From the NCBI GenBank assembly GCA_030323885.1, contig CM059190.1, forward strand, positions 107,882,258 through 107,946,257: DNA of 64,000 bases, given 5' to 3'. A program made the translations under genes and the position numbers. Source of the DNA: Branchipolynoe longqiensis. Lineage: Eukaryota; Annelida; Polychaeta; Phyllodocida; Polynoidae. Shown here one piece after another: positions 12,062 to 23,265 of this stretch (the first letter of the stretch is position 1; each line of letters opens with the position of its first letter). The notes under the pieces are model-generated. The model was not told where the DNA came from. It saw nothing but the letters and a program-made list of their open reading frames with translations, and ran no database searches.

Positions 12062-12151
12062 CCCGTGATAGCTCAGTTGGTAGAGCGGAGGACTGTAGAG
12101 GTTCGCAACATTGACATCCTTAGGTCGCTGGTTCGACTCCGGCTCACGGGA
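12062..12151 (+). tRNA. tRNA-Tyr (GTA) with 17-nt intron
   Basis: Same structure as the upstream copy: acceptor CCCGTGA/TCACGGG, anticodon GTA at 12095-12097, a 17-nt intron of different sequence, intact B box ggttcgactcc and discriminator A. Flanking text ('cattgtgttattcagtgagg') is shared with neighbouring copies, so the gene was amplified as a repeat unit of roughly 150-190 bp. Confidence 0.9.
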
Positions 12152-12214
12152 GGTTCACACTAAGTTTTACTTAACCATTGTGTTATTCAGTGAAGTTGCT
12201 ATATGAGATAACCA

Positions 12215-12298
12215 CCCGTGATAGCTCAGTTGGTAGAGCGGAGGACTGTAGAGGTTCACAACATTGACATCCTTAGGTCTCTACTCCGGCTCGCGGGA
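12215..12298 (+). pseudogene. tRNA-Tyr pseudogene (T-arm deletion)
   Basis: It has the acceptor 5' half, D arm, anticodon GTA and intron of the functional copies, but about 6 bases of the T arm are gone (ggtctctactcc instead of ggtcgctggttcgactcc). The B box is therefore destroyed. The 3' acceptor strand is tcgcggg. Confidence 0.85.
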
Positions 12299-12371
12299 AG
12301 TTGGTCGCTTTTAGAAGAAGGGGAATTAGTGGACCTGTTTGGAGGCAAGCCTCCCGCTGTCCAGGCCGCAC

Positions 12372-14150
12372 CCCAGCCTCCAATAAAGGCCCTGTCACAC
12401 TAACGACGTATAACCTCAGTGTGTGCGACGTACGACGTGTAGCCTCAGTGTATGCCAACGTACCCCAGCCTCCACTAAAGGTCCTGTCACACTACGACGT
12501 GTAGCCTCAGTGTATGCCGACGCACCCCATCCTCCACTAAAGGTCCTGTCACACTATGCCGTATAACCTCAGTGTATGCTGACGTACCCCATCCTCCACT
12601 AAAGGTCCTGTCACACTACGACATGTAACCTCAGTGTATGCCAATGTACCCCATCCTCCACTGAAGGTCCTGTCACACTACGACGTGTAGCCTCAGTGTA
12701 TGCCAACGTACCCCAGCCTCCACTAAAGGTCCTGTCACACTACGACATGTAACCTCAGTGTATGCCGACGTACGATAGCCCAGTCTCGAATAGCCCCCTC
12801 CACTAAAGGTCCTGTCACACTACGACGTGTAGCCTCAGTGTATGCCGACGCACCCCAACCTCCAATAAAGGCCCTGTCACACTATGCTGTATAGCCTCAG
12901 TGTATGATGATGTACCTCAGCCTCCACTAAATGTCCTGTCACACTACGACGTGTAACCTCAGTGTATGCCGACGTACCCCAGCCTCCAATAAAGGCCCTG
13001 TCACACTACCACATGTAGCCTCAGTGTATGCCGACGTACGACGTGTAACCTCAGTGTGTGCCAACGTACCCCAACCTCCACTAAAGGCCCTGTCACACTA
13101 TGACGTGTAGCCTCAGTGTATGCCAATGTACCCCAGCCTCCAATAAAGGTCCTGTCACACCACGACGTGTAGCCTCAGTGTATGCCGACGTACGACGTGT
13201 AACCTCAGTGTATGCCAACATACCCCAACCTCCATTAAAGGCCATGTCACACTACGGCATGTAGCATCAGTGTATGCTGACGTACCTCAGCATCCACTAA
13301 AGGTCCTGTCACACTACGAGGTGTAGCCTCAGTGTATGCCGGCGTACCCCAGCCTCCAATAAAGGCCCTGTCACACTACGACGTGTATCCTCAGTGTATG
13401 CCGACGTACCCCAGCCTCCAATAAAGGCCCTGTCACACTATGCTGTATAGCCTCAGTGTATACTGACGTACCCCAGCATCTAATAAAGGCCCTGTCACAC
13501 TATGACGTGTAGCCTCAGTGTATGCCAACGTATGACGTGTGGCCTCAGTGTATGCCAACGTACGATGTGTAGCCTCAGTGTATGCCAAGGTACCCCGGCC
13601 TCCAATAAAGGCCCTCTGACACTATGCTGTATAGCCTCAGTGTATGCTGACGTACCCCAGCCTCCACTAAAGGTCCTGTCACACTATGCTGTATAGCCTC
13701 AGTGTATGCTGACATACCCCAGCCTCCACTAAAGGTCCTGTCACACTATGCTGTATAGCCTCAGTGTATGCTGACGTACCCCAGCATCCAATAAAGGCCC
13801 TGTCACACTACGACGTGTAGCCTCAGTGTAGGCCGATGCACCCCAGCCTCTAATAAAGACCCTGTCACACTACGGCGTACAGCCTCAGCGTGTGCCAACA
13901 TACGACATGTAGCCTTAGCATATGCCGATGTACAACATGTAGCCTCAGCATATGCCGACGTACGACGTATAGCCTCAGTTTATGCTGATGTATGTGAGTG
14001 GGCGCCAACATATGGGTGTACGCTGAGATACGTTATGGGTACGTTTGGCATAAGTAGTGTTCATTAAGAGCACACGGATAAACGCTGTCGTACAGCATCT
14101 CACGCCAAGGCTCTGACAATGTGCAATACGCCATAGTGTGACAGGGCCAT
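12372..14150. repeat. 62-bp satellite inside a MITE-A element
   Basis: About 28 units of 62 bp. Each contains aaaggtcctgtcacactacg, the MITE-A left terminus, followed by acgtgtagcctcagtgtatg and a gacgtacc linker. At 14123-14147 the array is followed by an inverted terminus (gccatagtgtgacagggcc), the expected right end of a MITE-A element. The simplest reading is a MITE whose left-terminal 62 bp was amplified in place. Some unit variants (tgctgtatagcc) cluster at about 13430-13760. Confidence 0.85.
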
Positions 14151-14316
14151 GTCAAAAGGAGCATACAGGAGCAATAGTAGAATAGTAGAACAATAATAAG
14201 ACAGGAGAATTACAGACATGAATAATATTTGAGTAAGTATTTTCTACCTCACATAAACATTAATGTACGATCGGACTTCAATGACATTGCGTTGGTAGTA
14301 AAGCTCTGTTATCTGT

Positions 14317-14401
14317 GCCTCGATAGCACAGTTGGTAGAGCAGAGGACTGTACAGGTACAATGTCATCCTTAGGTCGCTGGTTTGACTCCGGCTCGCGGG
14401 A
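14317..14401 (+). pseudogene. tRNA-Tyr pseudogene
   Basis: Recognisable D arm (agcacagttggtagagc), anticodon region ctgtac and T arm (ggtttgactcc), but the acceptor strands no longer pair and the intron is shortened. The flanks match those of the copy at 14484. Confidence 0.7.
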
Positions 14402-14483
14402 ACTTCCCAGAACTTTTTAATTAATTATAAGAAAAACCATTAATGCTATTGTGTTGATAAGCGAAATTGTTTTACCAGATCAA

Positions 14484-14572
14484 CCCGTGATAGCTCAGTT
14501 AGTAGAGCGGAGGACTGAAGAGATACACAACACTGCCCTCCTTAGGTTGCTGGTTCTACTCCAGCTCGCGGT
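14484..14572 (+). pseudogene. tRNA-Tyr-derived copy with GAA anticodon
   Basis: Full-length tRNA-Tyr-like sequence with intron in which the anticodon position reads GAA instead of GTA and the T loop is altered (ggttctactcc). GAA would decode Phe, but the body is Tyr-type and the acceptor end is imperfect, so it is taken as a pseudogene. Confidence 0.75.
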
Positions 14573-14654
14573 ATGTGCATGACTTTTAACTAGAATATGA
14601 ATATTAATGTACGATCGGACTTCCGTGACATTGCGTTGGTTAGTAAATGTACGT

Positions 14655-15110
14655 ATCAAAATATTTCTTTACAAATTCCTATTTGCCTGGGCCCGGAAGT
14701 GGGTTTCTATACATGTGATGCAAATGTGTCTTGTGGCTCCAACCACGTGGTGGATTTCAACATGGCTGATATGGAAAGGTTGAAAGATTCAATATCTTCA
14801 GCCAATCAGAGCTGTTCTTTTCTATTGCAAATGGCGGCACCCATACCAAATATTTCTTTACAAATTCCTATTTGCCTGGGCCCGGAAGTGGGTTTCTATA
14901 CATATGATGCAAATGTGTCTTGTGGCTCCAACCACGTGGTGGATTTCAACATGGCTGATATGGAAAGGTTGAAAGATTCAGTAGCTTCAGCAAATCAGAG
15001 CTGTTCTTTTCAATTGCAAATGGTGGCACCCATAGGGAGCACCCATAGCGGGCCGCCATTTGCAATGGAAAAGAACAGTTCTGATTGGCTGAAACCACTG
15101 AAGCCATTTG
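14655..15110. repeat. ~190-bp direct repeat plus inverted segment
   Basis: A block starting 'caaatatttctttacaaatt' and running to 'gcaaatggcggcaccca' occurs twice in tandem (about 14657-14850 and 14847-15035). It is followed by an inverted copy of its last part ('gccatttgcaatggaaaaga' to 'tgattggctgaaacc'). The result is a foldback. The open frame across it (14597-15172) follows from the duplication. Confidence 0.75.
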
Positions 15111-15216
15111 ACTGGTCCTCTTTGCATTCGAAACCAAGTTCACTGCGCAGGTGGGTGGAGCCTAAATTTTAGGATGGAAAGATTCCAGTTGAATACATCC
15201 ATTGTATATTATGAGA

Positions 15217-15310
15217 GCCGTGACAGCTCAGTTGATAGAGCAGAGGACTGTAGAGTTAGATGCAGGACACTGACATCCTTAGGGCCCTGGGTCGACTCCG
15301 GCTCGCGGGA
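15217..15310 (+). pseudogene. tRNA-Tyr pseudogene
   Basis: tRNA-Tyr-like with anticodon GTA, a longer intron, D-arm changes (gttgataga) and T-arm changes (gccctgggtcgactcc). The acceptor strands gccgtga/tcgcggg pair poorly. Confidence 0.7.
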
Positions 15311-15484
15311 AGGTAGTAAATTTTAATAAAATTATTTCTTAGAAGGTTAATCTTTATTTCTGAACGGAGATTCATGTGCAGAAGGATCAGCCCTTGGAAG
15401 CGACAAATGCGCTCTACCATGTTTGACGGCAAAATAAAGCAATGCATTGGGTACTCAGTGGTAGTAAGTGTGCGGTAAGACGTG

Positions 15485-15546
15485 GGGCAGTGACAGCTCA
15501 GTAGAATGCAGGGCTGTAGAGCTTCAGCAAACACTGCCATCTTTAT
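15485..15546 (+). pseudogene. tRNA-Tyr 5' fragment
   Basis: The D-arm and anticodon portion (gtgacagctcagtagaatgc...ggctgtagagc) resembles the upstream copies and then diverges before the T arm. Confidence 0.5.
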
Positions 15547-15574
15547 TTGTGTTATTTGTGGATATATTGGTATA

Positions 15575-15935
15575 TTAGCATTGCTACGAAGATACAACAC
15601 AATACGAATTGGTCTGAGGTCTTTTATGTAACTCTCTGGCAAGAAAACGCCTTGCCTTAATCAAATACAAAATTGTTCAATCAGTGAAGGAGTGGTGAAA
15701 ACTGGCGCAGACATTGAGTATATATTGGTGGCGGCGGCACCACTGGCGCTTGTGGGCGAAACCAGGCGCATGCTCGCTTCTATGGTCCAAACTCATACAA
15801 CCTTGAAATGACTTATTCTCCGATACTTATATATATATAATACTATTATATAATTTATAAGCACTGCTACGAAGAGACAACACAATACGAATTGGTCTGA
15901 GGTCTTTTATGTAACTCTCTGGTAAGAAAACGCCA
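15575..15935. repeat. ~75-bp direct repeat pair
   Basis: The text from 'gctacgaag' through 'aatacgaattggtctgaggt' to 'aagaaaacgcc' occurs at about 15580-15650 and again at about 15865-15935. No gene is recognised between them. Confidence 0.75.
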
Positions 15936-16073
15936 AAAGGAGCGAAGTGAACCTTCCAGACCAATCGAGTTTCTTTGAACAAATAGTAAATTGATACCTT
16001 TTTCTTTCTTTCTTTCTCTCTTTTTTTGTTTTCTAACATGAAAAGATAAAGATAGCTCATTAAATTGATGGAA

Positions 16074-17050
16074 TCAGTCACCCAACAGCCTTGCAGCTAC
16101 GTGTAAGTCATTTATAATACAAATTGTAAGGGGGGTCTTTAGGTATGTAAATATGGCATCACTAGCCCAATCACCCCTAGTTTTAATTTCCTCCAGGCTG
16201 ACTCCACACATAGCCAAATATGTGCATCCCCCCCCTCCGGAGGGAGTGTGATGATAGCTTATCTGGGTCTAAGCCCGCCTTAAGGCCAAAGTACTTTAAC
16301 ATCTTCTGATCGGTTTGATATTCCAAACGTGAAAATGAATAGGGGCCAGCCGGTACCAAAAATGCTGGGCTGTCGGGCATAGCTCTAACATCACGAAAGT
16401 GGAGCGAAGTCCAATGAACAGCACATAAGAGCATGTCAGGACACTTTGTCACTGGGACTTGCAATACCCTCTCACTGTCCTGGATTGTCTTAGATTTCCT
16501 AATGTTTATTAGCATGCCCCTAATGTTTATTAGCATGTAAAAAATTGGAAGTCTCGGCACCGGAGTACCGAGTCCCCCTCAGTTATCTGACATTTCCTAA
16601 GCAGCGCCATAAAGCTGCATAACACAGCGGCACGCCAGGTGATATGCCCTGGACTCATGGCCAGGTTAGCAAAAATGGCTCTTAGCATGGCCGGTAACAA
16701 CGGGGCAGCTTGCCTAGGCGAGTCACCTAGTTTCCTGCATATGCCTTTTAGTGTTGAGTCAATTATAAATGACGAGTAATTAATAGGGGTTGAACCATTT
16801 TTCTTTCAAAAAAAATTTAAGCCGCTTAAAGAATTCATAATCGATATGTATTTTAAGCTCCTTATTAACCAGGTAGCGTATAGCGCGACTTGCTCATCAG
16901 AACATGGGAGTGGACAGTGTGTTTCTATAAACTGTAAATATTTCTTGACTTCGGTATTCCTAGCCAGTAGCGAATTAGGTGCGTAATATAAAGCCTGGAA
17001 CTCCCGTTGCTCCTTAGATAGCTCAGCTAGCCTGGCAATGAAGAATTGAA
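16074..17050 (-). pseudogene. Tyrosine recombinase of a Crypton/DIRS-type element, broken copy
   Basis: Read from 17050 downward, the N-terminal part resembles the SAM-like DNA-binding region of tyrosine recombinases (text including KKYLQFIETHC), followed after frameshifts by the catalytic part: KTIQ, then the HxxR box in HSLRRGG, then in another frame GDWASDAIFTYL with the probable nucleophile Tyr, ending at a stop at 16074. The conserved pieces lie in different frames, so it is dead. Its C-terminus (YLKTPL..CI.NDL) matches the copy at 23543-24330, so both belong to one family. Such enzymes cut and rejoin DNA to move their element. No reverse transcriptase is visible nearby, which favours a Crypton-like element, but truncation of a DIRS element is possible. 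Confidence 0.8.
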
Positions 17051-17129
17051 TATTTCACTACACCACATCAAGCTCGATTTATCGACATTGGTAATTCTTA
17101 AATGACTGTTGCACACATTTAGTATACTT

Positions 17130-18095
17130 GCTCATAAACAGTTACATGCTCTCACACCTTTACCTCTTACAGTGGTCAGTGTGTGTCCTACTTGAGTCAT
17201 AAACAGTTACATGTGGACACGCCTGTACCTCTTACATCGGTCAGTGTGTGTCCTACTTGAGTGATAAACAGGTACATGTGCACACACCTTTACCTCTTAC
17301 AGTGGTCAGTGTGTGTCCTACTTGGGTCATAAACAGTTTCATGGGCACACACCTTTACCTCTTACATCAGTGTGTGTCCTACTTGAGTCATAAACAGGTA
17401 CATGTGCACACACCTTTACGTCTTACAGTGGTCAGTGTGTGTCCTACTTGGGTCATAAACAGTTACATGGTCACACACCTTTACCTCTTACAGTGGTCAG
17501 TGTGTGTCCTACTTGAGTCATAAACAGGTACATGTGCACACACACCTTTACCTCTTACAGTGGTCAGTGTGCGTCCTACTTGAGTCATACACAGTTACAT
17601 GGTGACACACCTTTACCTCTTACAGTGGTCAGTGTGTGTCCTACTTGAGTCATACACAGTTACATGGTGACACACCTTTACCTCTTACAGTGGTCAGTGT
17701 GTGTCCTACTTGAGTCATACACAGTTACATGGTGACACACCTTTACCTCTTACAGTGGTCAGTGTGTGTCCTACTTGAGTCATACACAGTTACATGGTGA
17801 CACACCTTTACCTCTTACAGCAGTCAGATTGTGGTCTACTTGAGTCATACACAGTTACATGGTGACACACCTTTACCTCTTACAGTGGTCAGTGTGTGTC
17901 CTACGTGAGTCATACACAGTTACATGGTGACACACCTTTACCTCTTACAGTGGTCAGTGTGTGTCCTACTTGAGTCATACACAGTTACATGGTGACACAC
18001 CTTTACCTCTTACATCGGTCAGTATGTGGCCTACTTGAGTCACAAACAGTTACATGGTGACACACCTTTACCTCTTACAGTGGGCAGTGTGTAGC
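17130..18095. repeat. 65-bp satellite array
   Basis: About 15 units of 65 bp containing gtcagtgtgtgtcctacttg, 'agtcatacacagttacatgg' and 'acacctttacctcttaca'. Units from 17580 on are nearly identical; the first ones are more variable. Confidence 0.92.
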
Positions 18096-18189
18096 GAACT
18101 TGAGACTTCTGCTTTTAGATATTCTGGAAGTTGCTCGGTGTGTCGACACAGTACATTTCTCATACATCTCTCGTAAGTTTATGCTTCCT

Positions 18190-18370
18190 CTCTGATAGGT
18201 CTACGGTACTTGTCCGGTGCCACTGTAGTACGTCTCTGGTATATATCTGGTACCTTCGGTTCCCTCTCACGTCGTGTTCTGGTACTCTTGGATACTTCTC
18301 TAGTACTTTCCCGGTACTTGTCTGATGCCGTTGCGGCACCTTCCGCTACCACTAAAGTACCGCTCTTGTG
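18190..18370. repeat. Degenerate short repeat (ggtacttgtc-type)
   Basis: Irregular repeats of 'ggtacttgtccggtgcc'-like text. The overlapping open frames on both strands are a consequence and have no recognised domain. Confidence 0.5.
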
Positions 18371-18617
18371 CCGCAGTGTCCAGCGTCCATCGCTAAGCAC
18401 AACATGGTGGAAATATTAAATTCTTAAAATGAGCTTCAGTTGTCATTTAGTTTGACACACATTCAGGACACAGTTGTTAAGCTCTATGACTTACGACTCC
18501 TACACCTTACTAGATTTTAGACGTATTGACGTACTGAGTAGATGGCTGAGAAATCTAGCTATCTTGCCAAAGACCTGGCAATGTGGTCTTGATGAATGTA
18601 GATATGCCATGTTGCAC

Positions 18618-18785
18618 CCGGTTAACCCGTTAATGGCCACAGCCCGAAACGTGCATTATTGAGAGACTTAATGCCAGTTTACATTTGTGATTATTTACGA
18701 GGACATGATTGTCTAAATAAGACATCAGGTGTAATTAGATGCGGGAGGCCCGGGCCCCCGAGGCCGCCTCGATCCGCCCCGTTTG
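18618..18785. repeat. Dispersed repeat E, copy 1
   Basis: Similar to 25025-25200: both run from 'gttaaccc' through 'attattga', 'agtttacattt' and 'ctaaata' to a GC-rich end (aggccc/aggccg with ggcc runs). Probably an uncharacterised transposon or old duplication. Confidence 0.55.
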
Positions 18786-18835
18786 CCTGACGATGGGTTT
18801 CATCTCGAACTAACGCCATCAGTGACAGTCACAGC

Positions 18836-19330
18836 CGTGTAAAAATATACCGATTTTCGGTTCGGATTTATATATTGGCTGAGAGCATTATTATTCTTGG
18901 GCGACGGAGTGGGGACAAGGTTATGTAATCTAAGAGCAATGGCGCCGCACTCACACTATGACATGATATAAGCTATGTGGAATATATGTTATACACGCCT
19001 GGCTCTTGAGTGAGACACACCTACTCTAGAGCAGGACCCCAGACACTCTGTCTGATGCTACCAAAATTCACATATCTAAATTGAGTGGAGTGCAACAACA
19101 AAGGGACTCCAGTTCAATGGGCTGTAGGCACTGATTCATAGACAGGCTAAAGAGGCAATGAGATTATGTGTGGACAGAAGGTAAGGGGTGAGGGTGATAG
19201 GTCACTAGTAGGGGAACAGGAGTTGATGCCAATAAAGCACAACATCTTCACTGTCAATCTTTGTGACTTGTCTTCCCTTTCTTCCTTATGAGTTTGTTTA
19301 AGGGTTTGTTTAAGGGAGGCACCATGTTGG
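18836..19330. repeat. Dispersed repeat C, copy 1
   Basis: Two blocks shared with 41117-41995: the first from 'gtgtaaaaatata' through 'gggcgacggagtgggga', the second from 'cagacactctgtctga' through 'ttcaatgggctgtaggcact' and 'gatgccaataaagcacaac' to 'tccttatgagtttgtt'. Homology without a recognisable protein suggests a non-autonomous element. Confidence 0.75.
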
Positions 19331-19407
19331 ACTGAATGGGGAGAGTTTATGGTATTATCTGGTGTTCATGACGGCCGAGCATGCAGCGGCTCAGCACCCC
19401 ATACGGA

Positions 19408-20575
19408 GCACACTGTGGGTGTTGCTGCTATGTGGGTATTGCTGTTGTGTGGGTGTTGCTGGTGTGTGGGTGTTGCTGTTGTGTGGGTGTTGCTGTTGTG
19501 TAGGTGTTGCTGTTGTGTGGGTGTTGGTGCTATGTGGGTATTGCTGCTGTGTGGGTGTTGCTGTTGTGTGGGTGTTGCTGGTGTGTGGGTGTTGTTGTTG
19601 TGTGGGTGTTGCTGTTGTCTGGGTGTTGCTATTGTGTGGGTGTTGTTGTTGTGTGGGTGTTGCTGCTATGTGGGTATTGCTGTTGTGTGGGTGTTGCTGT
19701 TGTGTGGGTGTTGCTGTTGTGTGGGTGTTGCTGTTGTGTCAGTGTTGCTGGTGTGTGGGTGTTGCAGGTGTGAGCGTGTTGCTGTAATGTGGGAGTTGCT
19801 GTTGTGTGGGTGCTGCTATTGCTGTGAGGGTGTTGCTGTTAAACAGTATTGTGTGGGTGTTGCTGTAATGTGGGTGTTGCTGATATGTGGGTCTTGCTGG
19901 TCTGTGGGTCTTGCTGGTCTGTGGGTCTTGCTGTAATGTGGGTGTTGCAGCTGTGTTGGTGTTGCAATGGAGGTGAGGGTGGTGCTGCTAATTAGTGGTG
20001 TATGGGGGGGTTGCTGTTGTGTGGGTGTTGCTGTTGTGTGGGTGTTGTTGCTATGCATATGTTGCAGTTGGTGGGGGTTGCAGCTATAAGTTGTTGCTGC
20101 AAAGTCAGTGTTGCTGTAATGTGAGTGTTGTTGTGAGGGTGTTGATGTTAATTAGTGTTGTGTGGGTGTTGCTGTAATGTGAGTGTTGCTGTTGTGTGGG
20201 TGTTGCTGTGAGGGTGTTGCTGTTAATTAGTGTTGTGTGGGTGGTGTGGCTATATGAGTGTTGTGGTAATGTCAGTGTTGCTGTTAATCACTGTTGTGTG
20301 AGTGTTGCTGTACTGAGGGTGTTGCTGTTAATCAATGTTGTGTGAGTGTTGTGGTTATGTGGATGTTGCTGTAATGTGGGTGAGCTGTTACGTAGTGTTG
20401 TGTGAGTGTTGCTGATATGTGGGTGTTGCTGTAATGTGAGTGTTATTGTTGTGTGGGTATTGCTGTTGCTGTGAGGGTGTTACTGTTAATTAGTGTTGTG
20501 TGGATGTTGATATTGCTGTGAGGGTGTTGCTGTTAATCAGTGTTGTGTTAGTGTTGTGGCTATGTGGGAGTTGCT
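19408..20575. repeat. 18-bp G/T-rich array
   Basis: Units of about 18 bp, consensus gtgttgctgttgtgtggg. It is regular to about 19740 and then mixed with longer variants containing 'ttaattagtgttgtgtg'. Cys/Val/Leu-rich open frames in three phases arise from the repeat and are not called as genes. Confidence 0.9.
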
Positions 20576-20880
20576 AACTGTTTTCACCTAGACGAGCCCC
20601 ATGTAAACTCCTATTTTACGCTTAGACTCCTAGACCTACGTGGTCGGCCATAACGAGGTTGTTTGGCTTGGGTTCAGTGGATTGAAGATACAGTGATATA
20701 AAGAACGTTAATTTATGGAATATGCTTTGTATAGTTTAGCATGCGATATCATATAGTATAGCACAACTACCAAGGACTCCCTGACTGAGTTTGACGAGTG
20801 ACATCAGGCTCTCGGCTGCGCCGTATTTACTCTAATAGCTGCCTCATTTCCTCCCAGTGCGGGCCTGACACCGAACCCCC
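20576..20880. other. Stretch without recognised feature
   Basis: Unique sequence between the 18-bp array and a foldback MITE. Confidence 0.45.
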
Positions 20881-21161
20881 TAATGCCAGGTAGACACCTA
20901 CCATTTCTGCACACCCACCTACCATATACAATCTAAAACTTCCCGTTTCGCACACAAAAATCGCTAGGTGTGCGCTCCCCGTGCACACCTAGCGATTGCG
21001 ATTCCCGACTAAAAACTCAGTTTTAGGGCTAAAACGGGCCGATTATGATTGCGATTCGCGATTCGAAAAATGAATTGGCCCGTTTTCAGTTTTAAGCGGG
21101 TCGGGTCGAGTCGTGAGTTTTAGTGCGTGAATCGTAAATGGTAGGTGTGTACTTGGCATAA
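20881..21161. mobile_element. Foldback MITE with ~26-bp imperfect terminal inverted repeats
   Basis: The left end taatgccaggtagacaccta (continuing ccattt) is the inverse of the right end (aaatggtaggtgtgtacttggcata). Inside is a perfect 13-bp hairpin, TCGCTAGGTGTGC (20961-20973) against 20983-20995, and a second inverted pair around cccgtttt/aaaacggg. No coding capacity. Confidence 0.7.
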
Positions 21162-21280
21162 CACGGAGCCGGAGGTGTTATGTCCGACGCCTGCAGCCCC
21201 CTCCCCCCCACACACACACCCGTGAGGAGATAAGAGTCAGCTGTGCGCACTGTGGGATGACTTTATGAATGAATGTCTAA

Positions 21281-21749
21281 AGGCCCTGTCACATTACGGC
21301 GTATGGCGGGAGCGTATTGAAAACCTACGTAGGTCCTGCGCGTGCCGGCCTATGATGACATTTGGTGACCTTTCGGGTGGTTTTGAGCGTATGTGGAACC
21401 TACGAGGAGCGTACGAGGAGCGTACGAGGAGCGTATGAGGAGCGTATGGGAGCATATGGGAGCGTGCTGTGACATGTTTTGACAGTATGGGCCATATGCC
21501 CTCATAGGTCGGGTTTTTTTGAGCATGCACAAAAAAATTTGGACGGACGGATTTATGAAAGCGTATGGCGGCATATGCCTCATACGCTTCACATACGCCG
21601 GCATCTGGCGGCATCTGGCGGCGTATGAGTAGCGTATGAGTAGTGTATGCGTAGCGTATGAGTAGCGTATACGGCGTATGCCGACGTATATGACGTAACG
21701 CGCTTACGCCGCCATACGCTCCCGCAAAAAACCCTAGTGTGACAGCCCC
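21281..21749. mobile_element. MITE-A-like element, short variant
   Basis: Left end aggccctgtcacattacggc; right end 'agtgtgacagccc' before TTAA at 21750-21753. The interior is palindromic around 'gcgtatg' and has a run of 'gagcgtacgag' 12-bp units at about 21405-21450. It has no coding capacity. The terminus places it with MITE-A while the interior differs. Confidence 0.75.
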
Positions 21750-21784
21750 TTAAGTAACTAATATCGGATGTGGGTTATGAATGA

Positions 21785-22092
21785 ACAAACATTCCGGCAC
21801 TACTCGCCATCACTTGCTGTCCAGACCCCACTTCGTCCACACCACTTCTATCACTTCTCCGCCATAACGCGCTCCTCCTTGATTATGCCTGAAAAGAGTT
21901 CTAGGAGGGGGAGCCGGCCGGCAACTCAATGCCTACCTCTTACTCTGTCCGTGTTGTAAAGAGATCCCCACTTCTATAACCGTCCCACCTGAAATTTAAT
22001 TTTCAATCCGAAGATCGGACCAATTTATCAGTGCCTTTCTATATTGCTGTAGTTCTGCAGCCGTTAACCGTCGTAAGGTTACGAACCACCAT
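21785..22092. repeat. Dispersed repeat D, copy 1
   Basis: Shares 'cctgaaaagagttctaggag', 'accgtcccacctgaa', 'gcctttctatattgctg' and 'ccgtcgtaaggttac' with 57286-57971, where the middle is longer. Unknown element family. Confidence 0.7.
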
Positions 22093-22850
22093 AGAGCTGC
22101 CCCATCCCACGTTTGACCTCTGACCTGATAATGCCTGACTAGAGCTGAGGAGATGCGGTATATATGCTGTATAACCATTATATGCGTATAATAAGGCCAG
22201 GAGCTTCCATCTGCTCCTCAGCCTCTATTCCTTCCTCAGTTATCGGCTGGAGGAGCCGGAACTAAGTCATCGACTGGTGTGATTTATATAGGATCGCATT
22301 TCATATAGGATTAATGAGCAGGTTCACAAATATGGTTTTGGCACACTGAGTTTTGGGATGTTTTCATATTGGAATAAATCACTAGAAAGCAAAAGATTAT
22401 CTCTAATTTCCTGAATATTCCGAGGACATTTACTTGGGACCTGATTGAGTAAATTAACATTGAATATTAGGAAATAATTCATTAGGTACAAAACATGGCT
22501 ACAGGCCAGAACTGCCCATGATAGTACTGTGTTGGTATAGCCATGAATCCCAAACAATAGAGGAACCTCCAGCCAACCATGGGGGCATATGCTGGTCTGT
22601 GGCCCACTTGCACGAAGGGAGGTGTGTGGGGACTGTTGTACATCATTTAAATATATGTTTTGCATACCAATATATATATGCATAATAAATAATTCACTGT
22701 GATTATGCATCTGATGCATAATCACCACAAATGTGGCTTGTCTTGCTGGTACAACCTTAAGAAAAACTTACCTTAAATTATTATTGTATTTGATTTTATT
22801 ATATTGTTGGTTATCACTTTTTATTTCTATTCATATTATTTAAGGTAAGA
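22093..22850. other. AT-rich stretch without recognised gene
   Basis: A 134-residue minus-strand frame (22324-22728) is present but shows no recognisable domain. Nothing else is supported. Confidence 0.4.
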
Positions 22851-22855
22851 CCGGT

Positions 22856-22995
22856 GCCGGGAGACCTGGCGCCGGGAGGCCTGGCGGCGAGAGGCCTGGC
22901 GGCGGGAGGCCTGGCAGCGGGAGGCCTGGCAGCGGGAGGCCTGGTGGCGGGAGGCCTGGCGCCGGGAGGCCTGGTGGCAGGGTGGGCCAGGTGCC
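22856..22995. repeat. 16-bp GC-rich array
   Basis: About nine units of gggaggcctggcggcg. Ala/Gly/Arg-rich frames on both strands are artefacts. Confidence 0.9.
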
Positions 22996-23069
22996 GGGGT
23001 ACCGAGAGTCCCATCGTCGGGAGGACGAGAGTCCCGGTGCCGGGAGGCCGAGACTCTCAGCACTGGGTC

Positions 23070-23214
23070 GTGTATATATATATAGACCAGTATATATGCA
23101 CGTATACGCATATATGTATATCCATATATAGACCTACATACATATATGCATAAACATATACACCCATATATGCATTATATATATAGAAATCATGTATACC
23201 TATATATATACGTG

Positions 23215-23254
<40 letters not shown>

Positions 23255-23265
23255 TATATATGGTA
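23070..23265. repeat. (TA)-rich microsatellite
   Basis: Long runs of tatatata with c and g interruptions, partly self-complementary. Confidence 0.85.

Noticed and set aside
14484..14572. Functional tRNA-Phe (GAA)
   Set aside because: The body and intron are those of tRNA-Tyr, with a damaged T loop and acceptor end; a mutated pseudogene is simpler.
14597..15172. 191-residue frame with duplicated halves
   Set aside because: The duplication is a 190-bp DNA repeat that includes an inverted segment; no domain was recognised.
19349..20177. Cys/Val-rich frames resembling membrane or cysteine-rich peptides
   Set aside because: Three phases of an 18-bp G/T-rich repeat are open at once.
22324..22728. 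134-residue minus-strand frame
   Set aside because: Length is within chance for AT-rich sequence and no motif is recognised.
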